Of a DNA stretch of 64,000 nt, positions 1 to 9,790 are shown piece by piece. The stretch covers positions 1,488,001 to 1,552,000 of the forward strand of contig NZ_CP016796.1 in NCBI RefSeq assembly GCF_001895265.1, written 5' to 3'. The DNA comes from Francisella uliginis (GTDB lineage Bacteria > Pseudomonadota > Gammaproteobacteria > Francisellales > Francisellaceae). The notes under the pieces were generated by a model that was not told where the DNA came from, ran no database searches, and was given only the letters and a program-made list of their open reading frames with translations. Position 1 is the first letter of the stretch, and every line of letters begins with the position of its first letter. The translations under genes and the position numbers were made by a program.

Positions 1-1
1 T

Positions 2-1327
2 TTAACAGTCCTAGATTATGGTATAGTAAATGAACAAATTGATTTAGCTAATATACCATATGCAAAATTACCTGAATTTAAATTTAATATCACATCCGAA
101 GGTTATACTCCAGAGTATTTAACAATAAGCATGGACAGCCTCAATACATACTTTTATAAGGCTCCACATGAGATCAGACCCTCAGCAGGTTCAGAAGTAG
201 GAACAAATATTTCAGCTTTTAGATCATATGAAGCACCTAAAATAAAAGCTATCCTTGATAATAGCTGGGGATACTTAAATCCTTCTCTAGAGGTTCCTAT
301 TCGTTACTATCAGTTAGATAATAAGCCTACAGATACAATTAAGTTTAAGCAAAATTCAGTAACTAGCGTCTTACCTATATTTAACATTGATGCTGGAGCT
401 TATTTTGATCGTAATTACACAACTAGTGATGGCTCCTCATACACTCAAACTCTTCATCCAAGATTGTTCTATACATATATACCATATCAAGATCAAACAA
501 ATATACCTCTATTTGATACATCCTTACAAAATGAACAGTATGAACAAATGTTTCAAGTAAACCGTTTTACAGGTTATGATAGAATCAACAATGCTAACCA
601 ACTTACATATGCTTTAGAAGCCTCAACAACTAATGATGAAGATGGTTCTACACTTGCATCAGCAAAGATAGGTCAGATGGCATATTTTGCTAATAGAAAA
701 GTAACATTATGTCAAGGTGACTCAAAATGTAACAACAAAGAAATGATGGATACATTTGCTAAGGATGCTTTTTCGCCTATTATGTCTTCATTTGAATATC
801 AGATAGTCAAAGAGATTTATATATCTGCTCAGATAAACTATAGACCAACTCGTAATAATTTTGACTATCAAGTTTATCAAATCTCATACAAAGATGAAAA
901 TGAAAATATTTTTAATGTTTCTTATAATAATATTGCTAATAACTGGGATGCCCTAACTCAAGAACAAATAAATAATGGTGTAAAGCCCAAGCCTCAACAA
1001 ACAATAACGTTGTCAACAATGTTAAATATAACAGATCACTGGGGTATAGCGGCGTTGTGGAATTATAACTTTGAACAAAAGAAAATATCTAACTTTTTTG
1101 CTGGACTCCAATACAATGCTAAATCTTGGGCTACTAGAATTGTGTGGCAAGGCACTGCTTATACAAACAATGATCCTAATAATCCAGATATATTAGGTAG
1201 CTTAACAAATACCTATTTATTAGAATTCGAACTAAAAGGCCTTAGTAATATTGGCAATTCTGAAGGATTACATACTCAATTAGGTCAAATAGCTGGTTAT
1301 GAACGTGGTATGTGGGGAGGCGTATAA
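2..1327 (+). CDS. lptD: LPS-assembly protein LptD, C-terminal part (5' end outside window)
   Basis: This is the beta-barrel end of LptD, the outer-membrane translocon that, with LptE, places lipopolysaccharide in the outer leaflet. The reading frame is open from base 2, so the ATG at 131 is an internal Met and the gene starts before the window. Visible family features are the aromatic-rich strands, the segment [15 protein letters not shown] followed by NIPLFDT and NRFTGYDRI, and the ending [13 protein letters not shown] typical of LptD C-termini. A C-x5-C type pair (CQGDSKC) lies in the middle of the fragment. Whether it corresponds to the disulfide cysteines of E. coli LptD cannot be judged from the fragment. 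The usual neighbour surA does not follow. The next gene is an opposite-strand acyltransferase. The family call is firm. Confidence 0.9.
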   Translation, partial: LTVLDYGIVNEQIDLANIPYAKLPEFKFNITSEGYTPEYLTISMDSLNTYFYKAPHEIRPSAGSEVGTNISAFRSYEAPKIKAILDNSWGYLNPSLEVPIRYYQLDNKPTDTIKFKQNSVTSVLPIFNIDAGAYFDRNYTTSDGSSYTQTLHPRLFYTYIPYQDQTNIPLFDTSLQNEQYEQMFQVNRFTGYDRINNANQLTYALEASTTNDEDGSTLASAKIGQMAYFANRKVTLCQGDSKCNNKEMMDTFAKDAFSPIMSSFEYQIVKEIYISAQINYRPTRNNFDYQVYQISYKDENENIFNVSYNNIANNWDALTQEQINNGVKPKPQQTITLSTMLNITDHWGIAALWNYNFEQKKISNFFAGLQYNAKSWATRIVWQGTAYTNNDPNNPDILGSLTNTYLLEFELKGLSNIGNSEGLHTQLGQIAGYERGMWGGV

Positions 1328-1578
1328 AATAATTTTATACTAAATTTATTAACCTATTTTCCAAAAAATATTTGTTCTAAAAAAAAGAGCAATCATAATC
1401 ATTCTTAAATTTATAAATCCTTATAACGAATATTAACCAAAAAAAAACAAAGATAAGAAATCCGTGATGCTATAAGTTAGCTTACCAAATAGGTTATAAA
1501 ACTATATAAATAGTTAAATATTACCAAGTTGTTTACACATTTTGTTTAAAATATTCAATTGCATAAAAATAAACCGAA

Positions 1579-2793
1579 TTATTTTTCAAAAAAACTATCG
1601 TAAAGTTTAATCCACAAGTCTCTATTTTCAAGAATCTTTGCTAAATAAAAAGCAATAACATTAGCTAGCACGAATAATACCATAAATAATATAATAAAAT
1701 TCAATGTATTATATTGATTAAGATAAGAAGACAATACTCCAAAAGCAAAGTTTAATAAAATAAAATGACTAGCATACAAGGTATAGCTATACTTTTTCCC
1801 TAAAACGCTTATAAAAATCAGGTATTTCGGAAGTTTTATAAATTGCAACCAATACACGAATAGTAACATAGGAAAACTATATGCTAAAGTCATAAAAATT
1901 GAAAAAGAAGGACAACTATCATCTATCAAACCAGGATATGGATTATATACCAATGGAATATCACATATATAATGTAAAAATAATATAATATTAATAATTA
2001 AGATGGTAGCTATTCCAATGTATAAATAAACCCTATTTTTCAAATGCTTTGTAAAATAAAAACATCCAACTCCCAAAAGCCAAACAAATAAAAAGCCAAA
2101 AAAATTCCAGCAAGGAAAATTTGAAGAAAATAAATAAATAGCATTGAGAAAAGAAACATCATCAGGTTGCATAAATATACAATACCAAGTAAACAATGCT
2201 CCCAAAATAAACACTATTATTAATACAGATTTTTTAATACCATACTTGAGAACTAAATTTATTATAAAACCATAAATTATATAAAAAGCTATTTCATAAG
2301 AAACAGTCCATAATGGTAAATCAAAAAATCCCCCATAAAATCCTGATGGAGGTAAAAAAATTGAATATAACAAGTATTTAAACCCTATAAAGTTAGGCTC
2401 TGACCAAACATCCCCATTAAGATGTAATCCTCTATCAGTTAAACCATTTAAATCAAAAGCCTTCATTATATAAATAACTATTAAAGCATATATAAGCATG
2501 CCCCAGACAACTGGATATATTCTGAAGAACCTTTTTTTACAGTAGTTACCAAATGAGTATTTTTTGCTTGCTATGCTATAATCAGTAGCAAAAGCTATTA
2601 CATAACCACTTAAGTAAAAAAAACATAGAACTGCCATTATACCAACCCATGAAACAGCACTCCCAACAAAAGAACCCCATCCATGCTTAGGCACTATAAA
2701 AACCTCGAAAAGGTGTGAAAATAAAACTAATACAGCTGCAATATAACGTAGTGCATCAAGTGAATCTAAACGTATTTTAATATTTTTTTGCAT
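1579..2793 (-). CDS. Acyltransferase family 3 (OafA/YrhL-like) membrane protein
   Basis: The 404-aa protein is a multi-pass inner-membrane acyltransferase of family 3, which transfers acetyl or other acyl groups to sugars of O-antigen, capsule or other surface glycans. It opens with the family hallmark LDSLDALRYIAAVLVLFSH at about residues 9-27, where the Arg and the His (H27) are the conserved motif positions. About ten hydrophobic segments follow, and the length is normal for a stand-alone enzyme without the SGNH extension. It stands alone on the minus strand, pointing toward lptD. The acceptor cannot be told from sequence. Nearby envelope genes make a surface polysaccharide plausible, but that is inference. 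Confidence 0.85.
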   Translation of the reverse strand: MQKNIKIRLDSLDALRYIAAVLVLFSHLFEVFIVPKHGWGSFVGSAVSWVGIMAVLCFFYLSGYVIAFATDYSIASKKYSFGNYCKKRFFRIYPVVWGMLIYALIVIYIMKAFDLNGLTDRGLHLNGDVWSEPNFIGFKYLLYSIFLPPSGFYGGFFDLPLWTVSYEIAFYIIYGFIINLVLKYGIKKSVLIIVFILGALFTWYCIFMQPDDVSFLNAIYLFSSNFPCWNFFGFLFVWLLGVGCFYFTKHLKNRVYLYIGIATILIINIILFLHYICDIPLVYNPYPGLIDDSCPSFSIFMTLAYSFPMLLFVYWLQFIKLPKYLIFISVLGKKYSYTLYASHFILLNFAFGVLSSYLNQYNTLNFIILFMVLFVLANVIAFYLAKILENRDLWIKLYDSFFEK

Positions 2794-2874
2794 ATTTAAC
2801 CTATCTAATTATCCTCTATATATCATTTATGAATTGAGCATCATAACTAATTAATCTTTTTAGAATTGTCTCTT

Positions 2875-3094
2875 TTATTTAATACTTGCTTTACAAACTC
2901 TCATGGCATCATTGCGGTTGTTTTATCAGTGCATGATTTTACTTGTCGCATAGTGTCTATAACATCTGCATCCTCTCCAAAATTTTACTTTTATTACTTC
3001 AAGTTTTTGTAATTACCAACTATTATCAGCATTGTTTGAATCCGCAAAAGTCATAAAAGATCCAAGTAGCATTGATGCTAATATTTTTTTTCAC
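2875..3094 (-). pseudogene. Decayed small exported-protein gene
   Basis: Read on the minus strand, this stretch looks like a broken gene for a short secreted protein. A GTG at 3094-3092 is followed by a run of eight A. Dropping one A gives a signal-peptide-like KKILASMLLGSFMTFADS. The same frame then meets a TAA after NNADNSW. Further on, another frame reads FGEDADVIDTMRQVKSCTDK, and after one more shift NDAMRVCKASIK ends in TAA at 2875-2877. So one stop and at least two frameshifts separate coherent pieces. I do not recognise the protein. The pattern of signal peptide, short acidic-basic mature part and conserved Cys suggests a small periplasmic protein. Confidence 0.5.
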
Positions 3095-3254
3095 GCTCTA
3101 TCCTAGTCACTACTTTAATATAATCAAGTATAAACTTTCATCTAAGCAATATTGTGCACAAATCTCACACAGCACTGAGTCAAATATATGCTTAGTTCTT
3201 AACGACCAAACAATTAGAATGTTCTTTAGTATTACGTATGGGAAATGTCTAGCT

Positions 3255-3395
3255 TATAGTCAATCCGACTGTATTATGTAATCTTATGCAGTCATCCTAA
3301 ACTTGATTCAGGATCTCTTTACTTTGGCTATGAGATTCCGGATCAAGTCCGGAATGACAGGTTTTATTTTACTTGTGTCATTCGGATTAACTATA
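3255..3395. repeat. MITE-like palindromic element, copy 1
   Basis: This 141-bp element has terminal inverted repeats TATAGTCAATCCGA (3255-3268) and TCGGATTAACTATA (3382-3395), matching at 13 of 14 positions. An inner pair of 27-base arms (about 3291-3317 and 3333-3359) begins GTCATCCT and ends GGAATGAC, and is complementary at about 20 of 27 positions. The outer ends read TA, as expected of elements mobilised by an IS630/Tc1-mariner transposase, but no transposase is encoded. A second element with the same ends lies at 44030-44161. It ends 56 bp before the giant repeat-protein gene. Confidence 0.7.
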
Positions 3396-3451
3396 TTTTA
3401 AAGATAGAAAACTTTTATACAGCTTTTAATTAAAAAAATTTCGAGGTCTCT

Positions 3452-6400
3452 ATGAAAAGGAAGTTATTAAGATCTATACCATTATTAAGTGGTGCTTTAT
3501 TACTCGCAGATTGCGGTAAAAATGAAAGTGTCGAAGAAACTCAAATAGTAAGCGAGTGTAATGGTCTAGTCTGTAGCATCGCTATTGAGGACGTCCAACT
3601 TAGAAGATATACAAATGTCTTAGGTGCTACTAAAGATAGAGTCGTAAAAAGAGAAGCTCTAACAGGTCCTGAAGATAAAATAACTTGGGAACTAAACAAT
3701 GGAGATTTAGCTACCAACAACCAATTAATGAATAAAGGCTTAATGCCTTGTATAGGAGAAGTATGTACTCTTAACTCTAACCCAACAGGATGGGTATACG
3801 ACTCAGAAGGTCCTCAAGATATAAATGTCCATGGAACTATCGTAAAACCTGATGGCACTAGACTCGAGATAGATAAAAATGCCGTAGTAACTCCTAATAT
3901 AGGAGAACCTATTATCACTGTAAAGAAAAATAGTGATCTAGATTATACTTTTACCGCTGATATGTCTGATACCGGAATTCCTAAAAATGCTACTTTAACT
4001 TGGTATGTGAATGATAATGAAATCGGTTCCGGAGAAACTGTAAACTATACATTTGATAGCGCCAGTACAGAATATACTATAAAACTAGTTGTAACTGCAG
4101 AAACTATCAATGACATTACCGTAGAACAAAAAATAACCTCTGGAATGCTTGCACCTGAAATAGATACAAACTCTATCGTTATCAATGGTAAAAACGTAAG
4201 TATCTCTGTAGATAATAGCCAATCAGGTTTACCTGCAGGGACAACTTATACTTGGTCTGTCGAAGGAACCTCTGTAACTGCTCAAGGATTATCTACAAGT
4301 TTTGACTTACCTGAATATGGTAAAGAATATACTATTAAACTTATTGCTACCCCTCCTCAAGGATCATCTTTTGAAGCTTCTACTCAAGTAACTTCAAAAT
4401 ACGGTACTCCAACTATAGATATTCAAAACCTATCTGGATTACAGTATAAGTTTAGTATTAACACTGATGCTACAGGAATACCTTCAAACGCTGTCTACAT
4501 AGTTAAAGTAGATGGAACTGAAATTGCAAGAGGAAGTACTTCTGAGCTTATATACAACTTCAACACACCTGGCAATCATAATGTAGAGCTTGATATTCAA
4601 GTGGCAGGAACTACCGTAGCTACTATATCAAAAAATATTGATACTACTGGACAAGAAGCTGTAGAACCTACTTTTGCTTTAAATAGTGTTAATAACAATC
4701 CTTTACACTATAAGGCTACTGTAGATACTACAGGCACTATAATAGAATCTAGCTGGGATAGAAAATGGCTTATAAATGATGAAGTTGTTAGCACTACAGA
4801 TACATTAGATCATATCTTTGAACAAACTAGTACTCAATATACTATAGAATATATCGCCTCCTCTCCTGATGGCAAATATACAAGAAGTGCTAAAAAACAA
4901 TTCACTACCGCTCCTGCTAAAGCTCCTAGTAGTATCTCTGAGGCTAAAGTACAAGGTAACTTAGAATATGAACTTTCCGTTGATCTAGCTAATACCGGTA
5001 TTACTGATAACTGGTCTCTAGAATGGTCTAGTAATCCTAATGCTACTTTTACAGCTGCTAATCAAACTACTACTAATGTTAGCTTTGATGATTACGATAC
5101 TAGCTATAATGCAACATTCACTGCTACTCCTCCTCTAGGATCTGCAGCTAATCCTGTTTCTATAACTAAAGCTATTACTACTGGCGTTGAAGATCAACCT
5201 GATTTAACTCAAAGCTCTACTAGCCCTCTTGACTATACAATCTCTGCTGATCTAAATAATACTGGTATCGATAATACTTGGAATATAACTTGGAAAGTAA
5301 ATGATCAAGTAGTTTCAAATGATTTAAATACTCTTAACTACACTTTCCCTTTAACTGGTACTAGCTACACCGTTAGCTATACCGCTACTAAAAATGGACA
5401 AACTAGACAAGCTAGTATAGATATCACTACTGCCAATGCTACGGCTCCTGAAAATATCTCTCAAGCTAAAGCTCAGGGTAACTTAGAATATGATCTTTCT
5501 GTCGCTCTAACTAATACCGGTATTACTGATGATTGGACTATAGCTTGGAGCTCTACTCCTAATGCTAACTTCTCTCCTGCTGATCAAACTAATACTAGAG
5601 CAAGCTTTGATAACTATGATACTAACTATAATGTAACTTTCACCGCTACACCTCCTGCTGGTAGTGGTCTAAGCCCTGTTAGCCTAAATCAAACTATTAC
5701 TACTGGGGTGGAAGATCAGCCTGATTTAACTCAAAGCTCTACTAGTCCTATTGACTACACAATCACCGCTGATTTAAGTAATACTGGTATTGATAATACT
5801 TGGAATATAGTTTGGAAAGTAAATGATCAAGTAGTTCCTGGTAACTTAACTACTCTTAATTATACTTTCCCTTTAACTAGCACTAGCTATACTGTTAGCT
5901 ACACCGCTACTAAAGCTGATCAAACTAGACAAGCCAATATCAATATAACCACCCCAGCTGCTAGAGCTCCTGCAAATATAACTGAAGGAACTCAGATATC
6001 TGTCCGTGAATATGAACTAGCTGTTGATCTAACTAATACCGGTATTACTGATGACTGGTCTCTACAATGGTCTAGTGATCCTGATGCTACTTTTACAGCT
6101 GCTGATCAAACTAGCACTAATGTTAGCTTTGATGATTATAATACTAACTACAATGTAACATTTACTGCTACTCCTCCTCAAGGATCTACAGCTAATCCTG
6201 TTTCTATAACTAAAGCTATTACCACTGGTGCTGCTATACAGCCTACTATCTCACATCAAACTACTGCTAATCCTCTACAGCTAAACTATACTGCTAATAT
6301 TAGCCAAACTGATATTGATGGGAGTTGGACTCAAAAGTGGTATATCGACAATATAGAGGTACCAGGTGCTACCGGTGATACCGCTACTTTAGACTTCGCA

Positions 6401-9400
6401 TTAGCTGGTACTAACTACACTGTCAAATATGTAGCTACTAAAGATGACCAAACTAGACAAGTCACTTCAAGTGTAACTACTCCTAATGCAAAAGCTCCTG
6501 AAAATATCTCTCAAGCTAAAGCTCAAGGAAATTTAGAATATGATCTTTCTGTTGATCTAACTAATACCGGTATCACTAATGATTGGACTATAGCTTGGAG
6601 CTCTACTCCTAATGCTAATTTCTCTCCTGCTGATCAAACCAACACTAGAGCAAGTTTTGATAACTATGATACTAACTATAATGTAACTTTCACCGCTACA
6701 CCTCCTGCTGGTAGTGGTCTAAGCCCTGTTAGCCTAAATCAAACTATTACTACTGGTGTGGAAGATCAGCCTGATTTAACTCAAAGCTCTACTAGCCCTA
6801 TCGACTATACTATCACAGCTGATTTAAATAATACCGGCATTGATAATTCTTGGAATATAACTTGGAAAGTAAATGATCAAGTAGTTCCTGGTAACTTAAC
6901 TACTCTTAATTATACTTTCCCTTTAACTAGCACTAGCTATAATGTTAGCTATACTGCCACTAAAGGTGATCAAACTAGACAAGCTAATATCAATATAACT
7001 ACTGCTACTGCTAGAGCTCCTGCAAACATAACTGAAGGAACTCAAACATCTCCTCGTGACTATGAATTATCTGTTGATCTAGCTAATACTGGTATCACTG
7101 ATGATTGGTCTCTACAGTGGTCTAGTGATCCTAATGCTACTTTTACAGCTGCTGATCAAACTAGTACCAATGTTAGCTTTGATGATTATAATACTAACTA
7201 TAATGTAACATTCACTGCTACTCCTCCTCAAGGATCTACAGCTAATCCTGTTTCTATAACTAAAGTTATTACTACTGATTTTAAAAGTCAGCCTGGCTTA
7301 ACTCAAAGCTCTACTAGCCCACTAGATTATACAATCTCTGCTGATTTGAATAATACCGGTATCGATAATACTTGGAACATAGTTTGGAAAGTTAATGATC
7401 AAGTAGTTTCAAATAACCTAAATACTCTTAACTACACTTTCCCTTTAACTGGTACTAGTTATAATGTTAAATATATAGCTACTAAAAATGGACAAACTAG
7501 ACAAGCCAGTATTGATATAACTACTCCTCAAGCAAAAGCTCCTGAAAATATCTCTCAAGCAATTGCTCAAGGTAACTTAGAATATGATCTTTCTGTCGAT
7601 CTAACTAATACCGGTATTACTAATGATTGGACTATAGCATGGAGCTCTACTCCTAATGCTAATTTCTCTCCTGCTGATCAAACCAACACTAGAGCAAGTT
7701 TTGATAACTATGATACTAACTATAATGTAACTTTCACCGCTACACCTCCTGCTGGTAGTGGTCTAAGCCCTGTTAGCCTAAATCAAACTATTACTACTGG
7801 AGTGGAAGATCAGCCTGATTTAACTCAAAGCTCTACTAGCCCTATTGACTACACAATCACCGCTGATTTAAGTAATACTGGTATTGATAATAATTGGAAT
7901 ATAGTTTGGAAAGTAAATGATCAAGTAGTTCCTGGTAACTTAACTACTCTTAATTATACTTTCCCTTTAACTAGCACTAGCTATACTGTTAGCTACACCG
8001 CTACTAAAGCTGATCAAACTAGACAAGCCAATATCAATATAACCACCCCAGCTGCTAGAGCTCCTGCAAATATAACTGAAGGAACTCAGATATCTGTCCG
8101 TGAATATGAACTAGCTGTTGATCTAACTAATACCGGTATCACTGATGATTGGTCTCTACAGTGGTCTAGTGATCCTAATGCTACTTTTACAGCTGCTGAT
8201 CAAACTAATACTAATGTTAGCTTTGATAACTACAATACCAACTACAATGTAACATTTACTGCTACCCCTCCTCTAGGATCTGCAGCTAATCCTATTTCTA
8301 TAACTAAAGCTATTACCACTGGTGCTGCTATACAGCCTACTATCTCACATCAAACTACTGCTAATCCTCTACAGCTAAACTATACTGCTAATATTAGCCA
8401 AACTGATATTGATAACAGTTGGACTCAAAAGTGGTATATCGACAATATAGAGGTACCAGGTGCTACCGGTGATACCGCTACTTTAGACTTCGCATTAGCT
8501 GGTACTAACTACACTGTCAAATATGTAGCTACTAAAGATGACCAAACTAGACAAGTCACTTCAAGTGTAACTACTCCTAATGCTACTGCTCCTACAGATA
8601 TCACAGAAGGCTCTGCTATAGATGCTAGAAACTTTAACCTATCTGTAGATTTAACTAATACCGGTATTACTGATGACTGGTCTTTACAGTGGTCTAGTAA
8701 CCCTAGCGATAGTTCTTTCTCCCCTGAGAATCAAGATACTACTGTAGCTACTTTGAACTCTTACAACACTGATTATGCTGTTACTCTGACTGCCACTCCT
8801 CCTGCTGGTAGCGGTGCAAACCCTGTTAGTGTAACTCAAACTATTACTACTGGTAATGCTACCCAACCAACTATTGGCTATTCAAACACATCAAGTCCTC
8901 TTGAGTATAATTATACAGCAGATCTAACTAATACTGATGTTGATGCTAGCTGGACTCAAAAATGGTATATAAATGATGTAGAAGTATCTGGTGTTACTGG
9001 TAATACAGCTACTCTAGAATTTCCATATACAGGTACAGTATATACTGTTAAGTATGAAGCTACTAAAGCTGGACAAACTAGACAAGTAACTGAACAATTA
9101 GTTACTCAAAACGCTACCACTCCACAAATAAATGTATCTGATGCTTCTTCTGATGAAGATCTTATACATACTGTAACTGCTGATTTATCTAATACTGGTA
9201 TTACTAATGAGTGGTCTTTATCATGGAGTTCAGACCCAGCTGCTTCATTTGATGATGCAACTGCTAATTCTACAGATGTGACTTTTGGAAACTATGACTC
9301 CAGATATATTATCACTTTAACTGCGACTCCTCCTAATGGTTCTAGCGATACCGCTAAATCATCAACTCATACTATTGCCACTGGGAGCCAGCCTAGCCTA

Positions 9401-9790
9401 TACCCTACATCAGCTACTTACTCAGTGCCTCCTGAAACAGGAACAACAGCTGTCGCTGTAGCTGACTATTACAACAGTGTAGCAGGCCTCCCTGATGGTA
9501 TCGCTTCGATAACCCCTGCCGGCTCTTCCATCATTTTTACTTGCAAATCGGGATATTATATGTCAAGTAGAGCGAGCTCGCTTGCTTTTGGTGGCTACGT
9601 AGAAAACATCACATTAGAAGGTAGTAGCCCGAACGATTATAATGTAGTAGTCTTTACGAATTATCCTAATACCCCTTACTTTTTACATTACAATACCAAT
9701 GGGAGAGAGGCTGTGGCATTCTCACTGGGCAGCTACCCAACTACCTCATATTGGGGTGTCAATTGTTTTAGACTAACCTCAGTTCGATAA
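3452..9790 (+). CDS. Giant exported Ig/PKD-like repeat protein, C-terminus altered by an IS
   Basis: The 2112-aa protein starts after a GAGG ribosome site with MKRKLLRSIPLLSGALLLADCG, a lipoprotein-like signal with Cys at residue 21 but Asp at -1, which is unusual. After a unique region of about 100 residues it consists of roughly twenty beta-sandwich-like modules of 80-90 residues. These carry W..KW or W..SW cores, VNDQVV or WSSxPxA strands and TATPPxGS turns. Four modules form a unit of about 349 residues (1044-1050 bp) that recurs almost identically, starting near 5444, 6494 and 7538. The last 130 or so residues differ and contain two Cys, so they may be the functional tip. The role is not known. 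Adhesin or surface stalk is inference. The final residues TSVR and the stop come from the inserted IS982 element. The earlier stop lies at 10761. Confidence 0.8.
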   Translation: MKRKLLRSIPLLSGALLLADCGKNESVEETQIVSECNGLVCSIAIEDVQLRRYTNVLGATKDRVVKREALTGPEDKITWELNNGDLATNNQLMNKGLMPCIGEVCTLNSNPTGWVYDSEGPQDINVHGTIVKPDGTRLEIDKNAVVTPNIGEPIITVKKNSDLDYTFTADMSDTGIPKNATLTWYVNDNEIGSGETVNYTFDSASTEYTIKLVVTAETINDITVEQKITSGMLAPEIDTNSIVINGKNVSISVDNSQSGLPAGTTYTWSVEGTSVTAQGLSTSFDLPEYGKEYTIKLIATPPQGSSFEASTQVTSKYGTPTIDIQNLSGLQYKFSINTDATGIPSNAVYIVKVDGTEIARGSTSELIYNFNTPGNHNVELDIQVAGTTVATISKNIDTTGQEAVEPTFALNSVNNNPLHYKATVDTTGTIIESSWDRKWLINDEVVSTTDTLDHIFEQTSTQYTIEYIASSPDGKYTRSAKKQFTTAPAKAPSSISEAKVQGNLEYELSVDLANTGITDNWSLEWSSNPNATFTAANQTTTNVSFDDYDTSYNATFTATPPLGSAANPVSITKAITTGVEDQPDLTQSSTSPLDYTISADLNNTGIDNTWNITWKVNDQVVSNDLNTLNYTFPLTGTSYTVSYTATKNGQTRQASIDITTANATAPENISQAKAQGNLEYDLSVALTNTGITDDWTIAWSSTPNANFSPADQTNTRASFDNYDTNYNVTFTATPPAGSGLSPVSLNQTITTGVEDQPDLTQSSTSPIDYTITADLSNTGIDNTWNIVWKVNDQVVPGNLTTLNYTFPLTSTSYTVSYTATKADQTRQANINITTPAARAPANITEGTQISVREYELAVDLTNTGITDDWSLQWSSDPDATFTAADQTSTNVSFDDYNTNYNVTFTATPPQGSTANPVSITKAITTGAAIQPTISHQTTANPLQLNYTANISQTDIDGSWTQKWYIDNIEVPGATGDTATLDFALAGTNYTVKYVATKDDQTRQVTSSVTTPNAKAPENISQAKAQGNLEYDLSVDLTNTGITNDWTIAWSSTPNANFSPADQTNTRASFDNYDTNYNVTFTATPPAGSGLSPVSLNQTITTGVEDQPDLTQSSTSPIDYTITADLNNTGIDNSWNITWKVNDQVVPGNLTTLNYTFPLTSTSYNVSYTATKGDQTRQANINITTATARAPANITEGTQTSPRDYELSVDLANTGITDDWSLQWSSDPNATFTAADQTSTNVSFDDYNTNYNVTFTATPPQGSTANPVSITKVITTDFKSQPGLTQSSTSPLDYTISADLNNTGIDNTWNIVWKVNDQVVSNNLNTLNYTFPLTGTSYNVKYIATKNGQTRQASIDITTPQAKAPENISQAIAQGNLEYDLSVDLTNTGITNDWTIAWSSTPNANFSPADQTNTRASFDNYDTNYNVTFTATPPAGSGLSPVSLNQTITTGVEDQPDLTQSSTSPIDYTITADLSNTGIDNNWNIVWKVNDQVVPGNLTTLNYTFPLTSTSYTVSYTATKADQTRQANINITTPAARAPANITEGTQISVREYELAVDLTNTGITDDWSLQWSSDPNATFTAADQTNTNVSFDNYNTNYNVTFTATPPLGSAANPISITKAITTGAAIQPTISHQTTANPLQLNYTANISQTDIDNSWTQKWYIDNIEVPGATGDTATLDFALAGTNYTVKYVATKDDQTRQVTSSVTTPNATAPTDITEGSAIDARNFNLSVDLTNTGITDDWSLQWSSNPSDSSFSPENQDTTVATLNSYNTDYAVTLTATPPAGSGANPVSVTQTITTGNATQPTIGYSNTSSPLEYNYTADLTNTDVDASWTQKWYINDVEVSGVTGNTATLEFPYTGTVYTVKYEATKAGQTRQVTEQLVTQNATTPQINVSDASSDEDLIHTVTADLSNTGITNEWSLSWSSDPAASFDDATANSTDVTFGNYDSRYIITLTATPPNGSSDTAKSSTHTIATGSQPSLYPTSATYSVPPETGTTAVAVADYYNSVAGLPDGIASITPAGSSIIFTCKSGYYMSSRASSLAFGGYVENITLEGSSPNDYNVVVFTNYPNTPYFLHYNTNGREAVAFSLGSYPTTSYWGVNCFRLTSVR
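5444..8584 (+). repeat. Nested tandem repeats inside the giant repeat-protein gene
   Basis: Copies of a segment beginning GCTCCTGAAAATATCTCTCA start at 5444, 6494 and 7538, spaced 1050 and 1044 bp. A longer unit of 2094 bp is also clear. The block around 5947-6490 (beginning AACCACCCCAGCTGCTAGAG) recurs at 8041-8584 with only scattered, mostly synonymous changes. All spacings are multiples of three, so copy-number change keeps the frame. The near identity at DNA level points to recent duplication or gene conversion. Confidence 0.85.

Noticed and set aside
131-133. ATG at 131 as the start of the first gene
   Set aside because: The frame is open back to base 2 with LptD-like coding, so this Met is internal to a truncated gene.
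3072-3281. 69-aa plus-strand open frame
   Set aside because: It overlaps the decayed minus-strand gene and the left end of the MITE-like element, has no ribosome site, and reads as a Cys/Phe-rich noncoding translation.
5444-8584. CRISPR-like regular repeats
   Set aside because: The repeats are long, coding, in frame and without short unique spacers. No cas genes are present in the window.
8684-8866. 60-aa minus-strand frame within the giant repeat gene
   Set aside because: It is Ser-rich antisense of the repeat and has no ribosome site.
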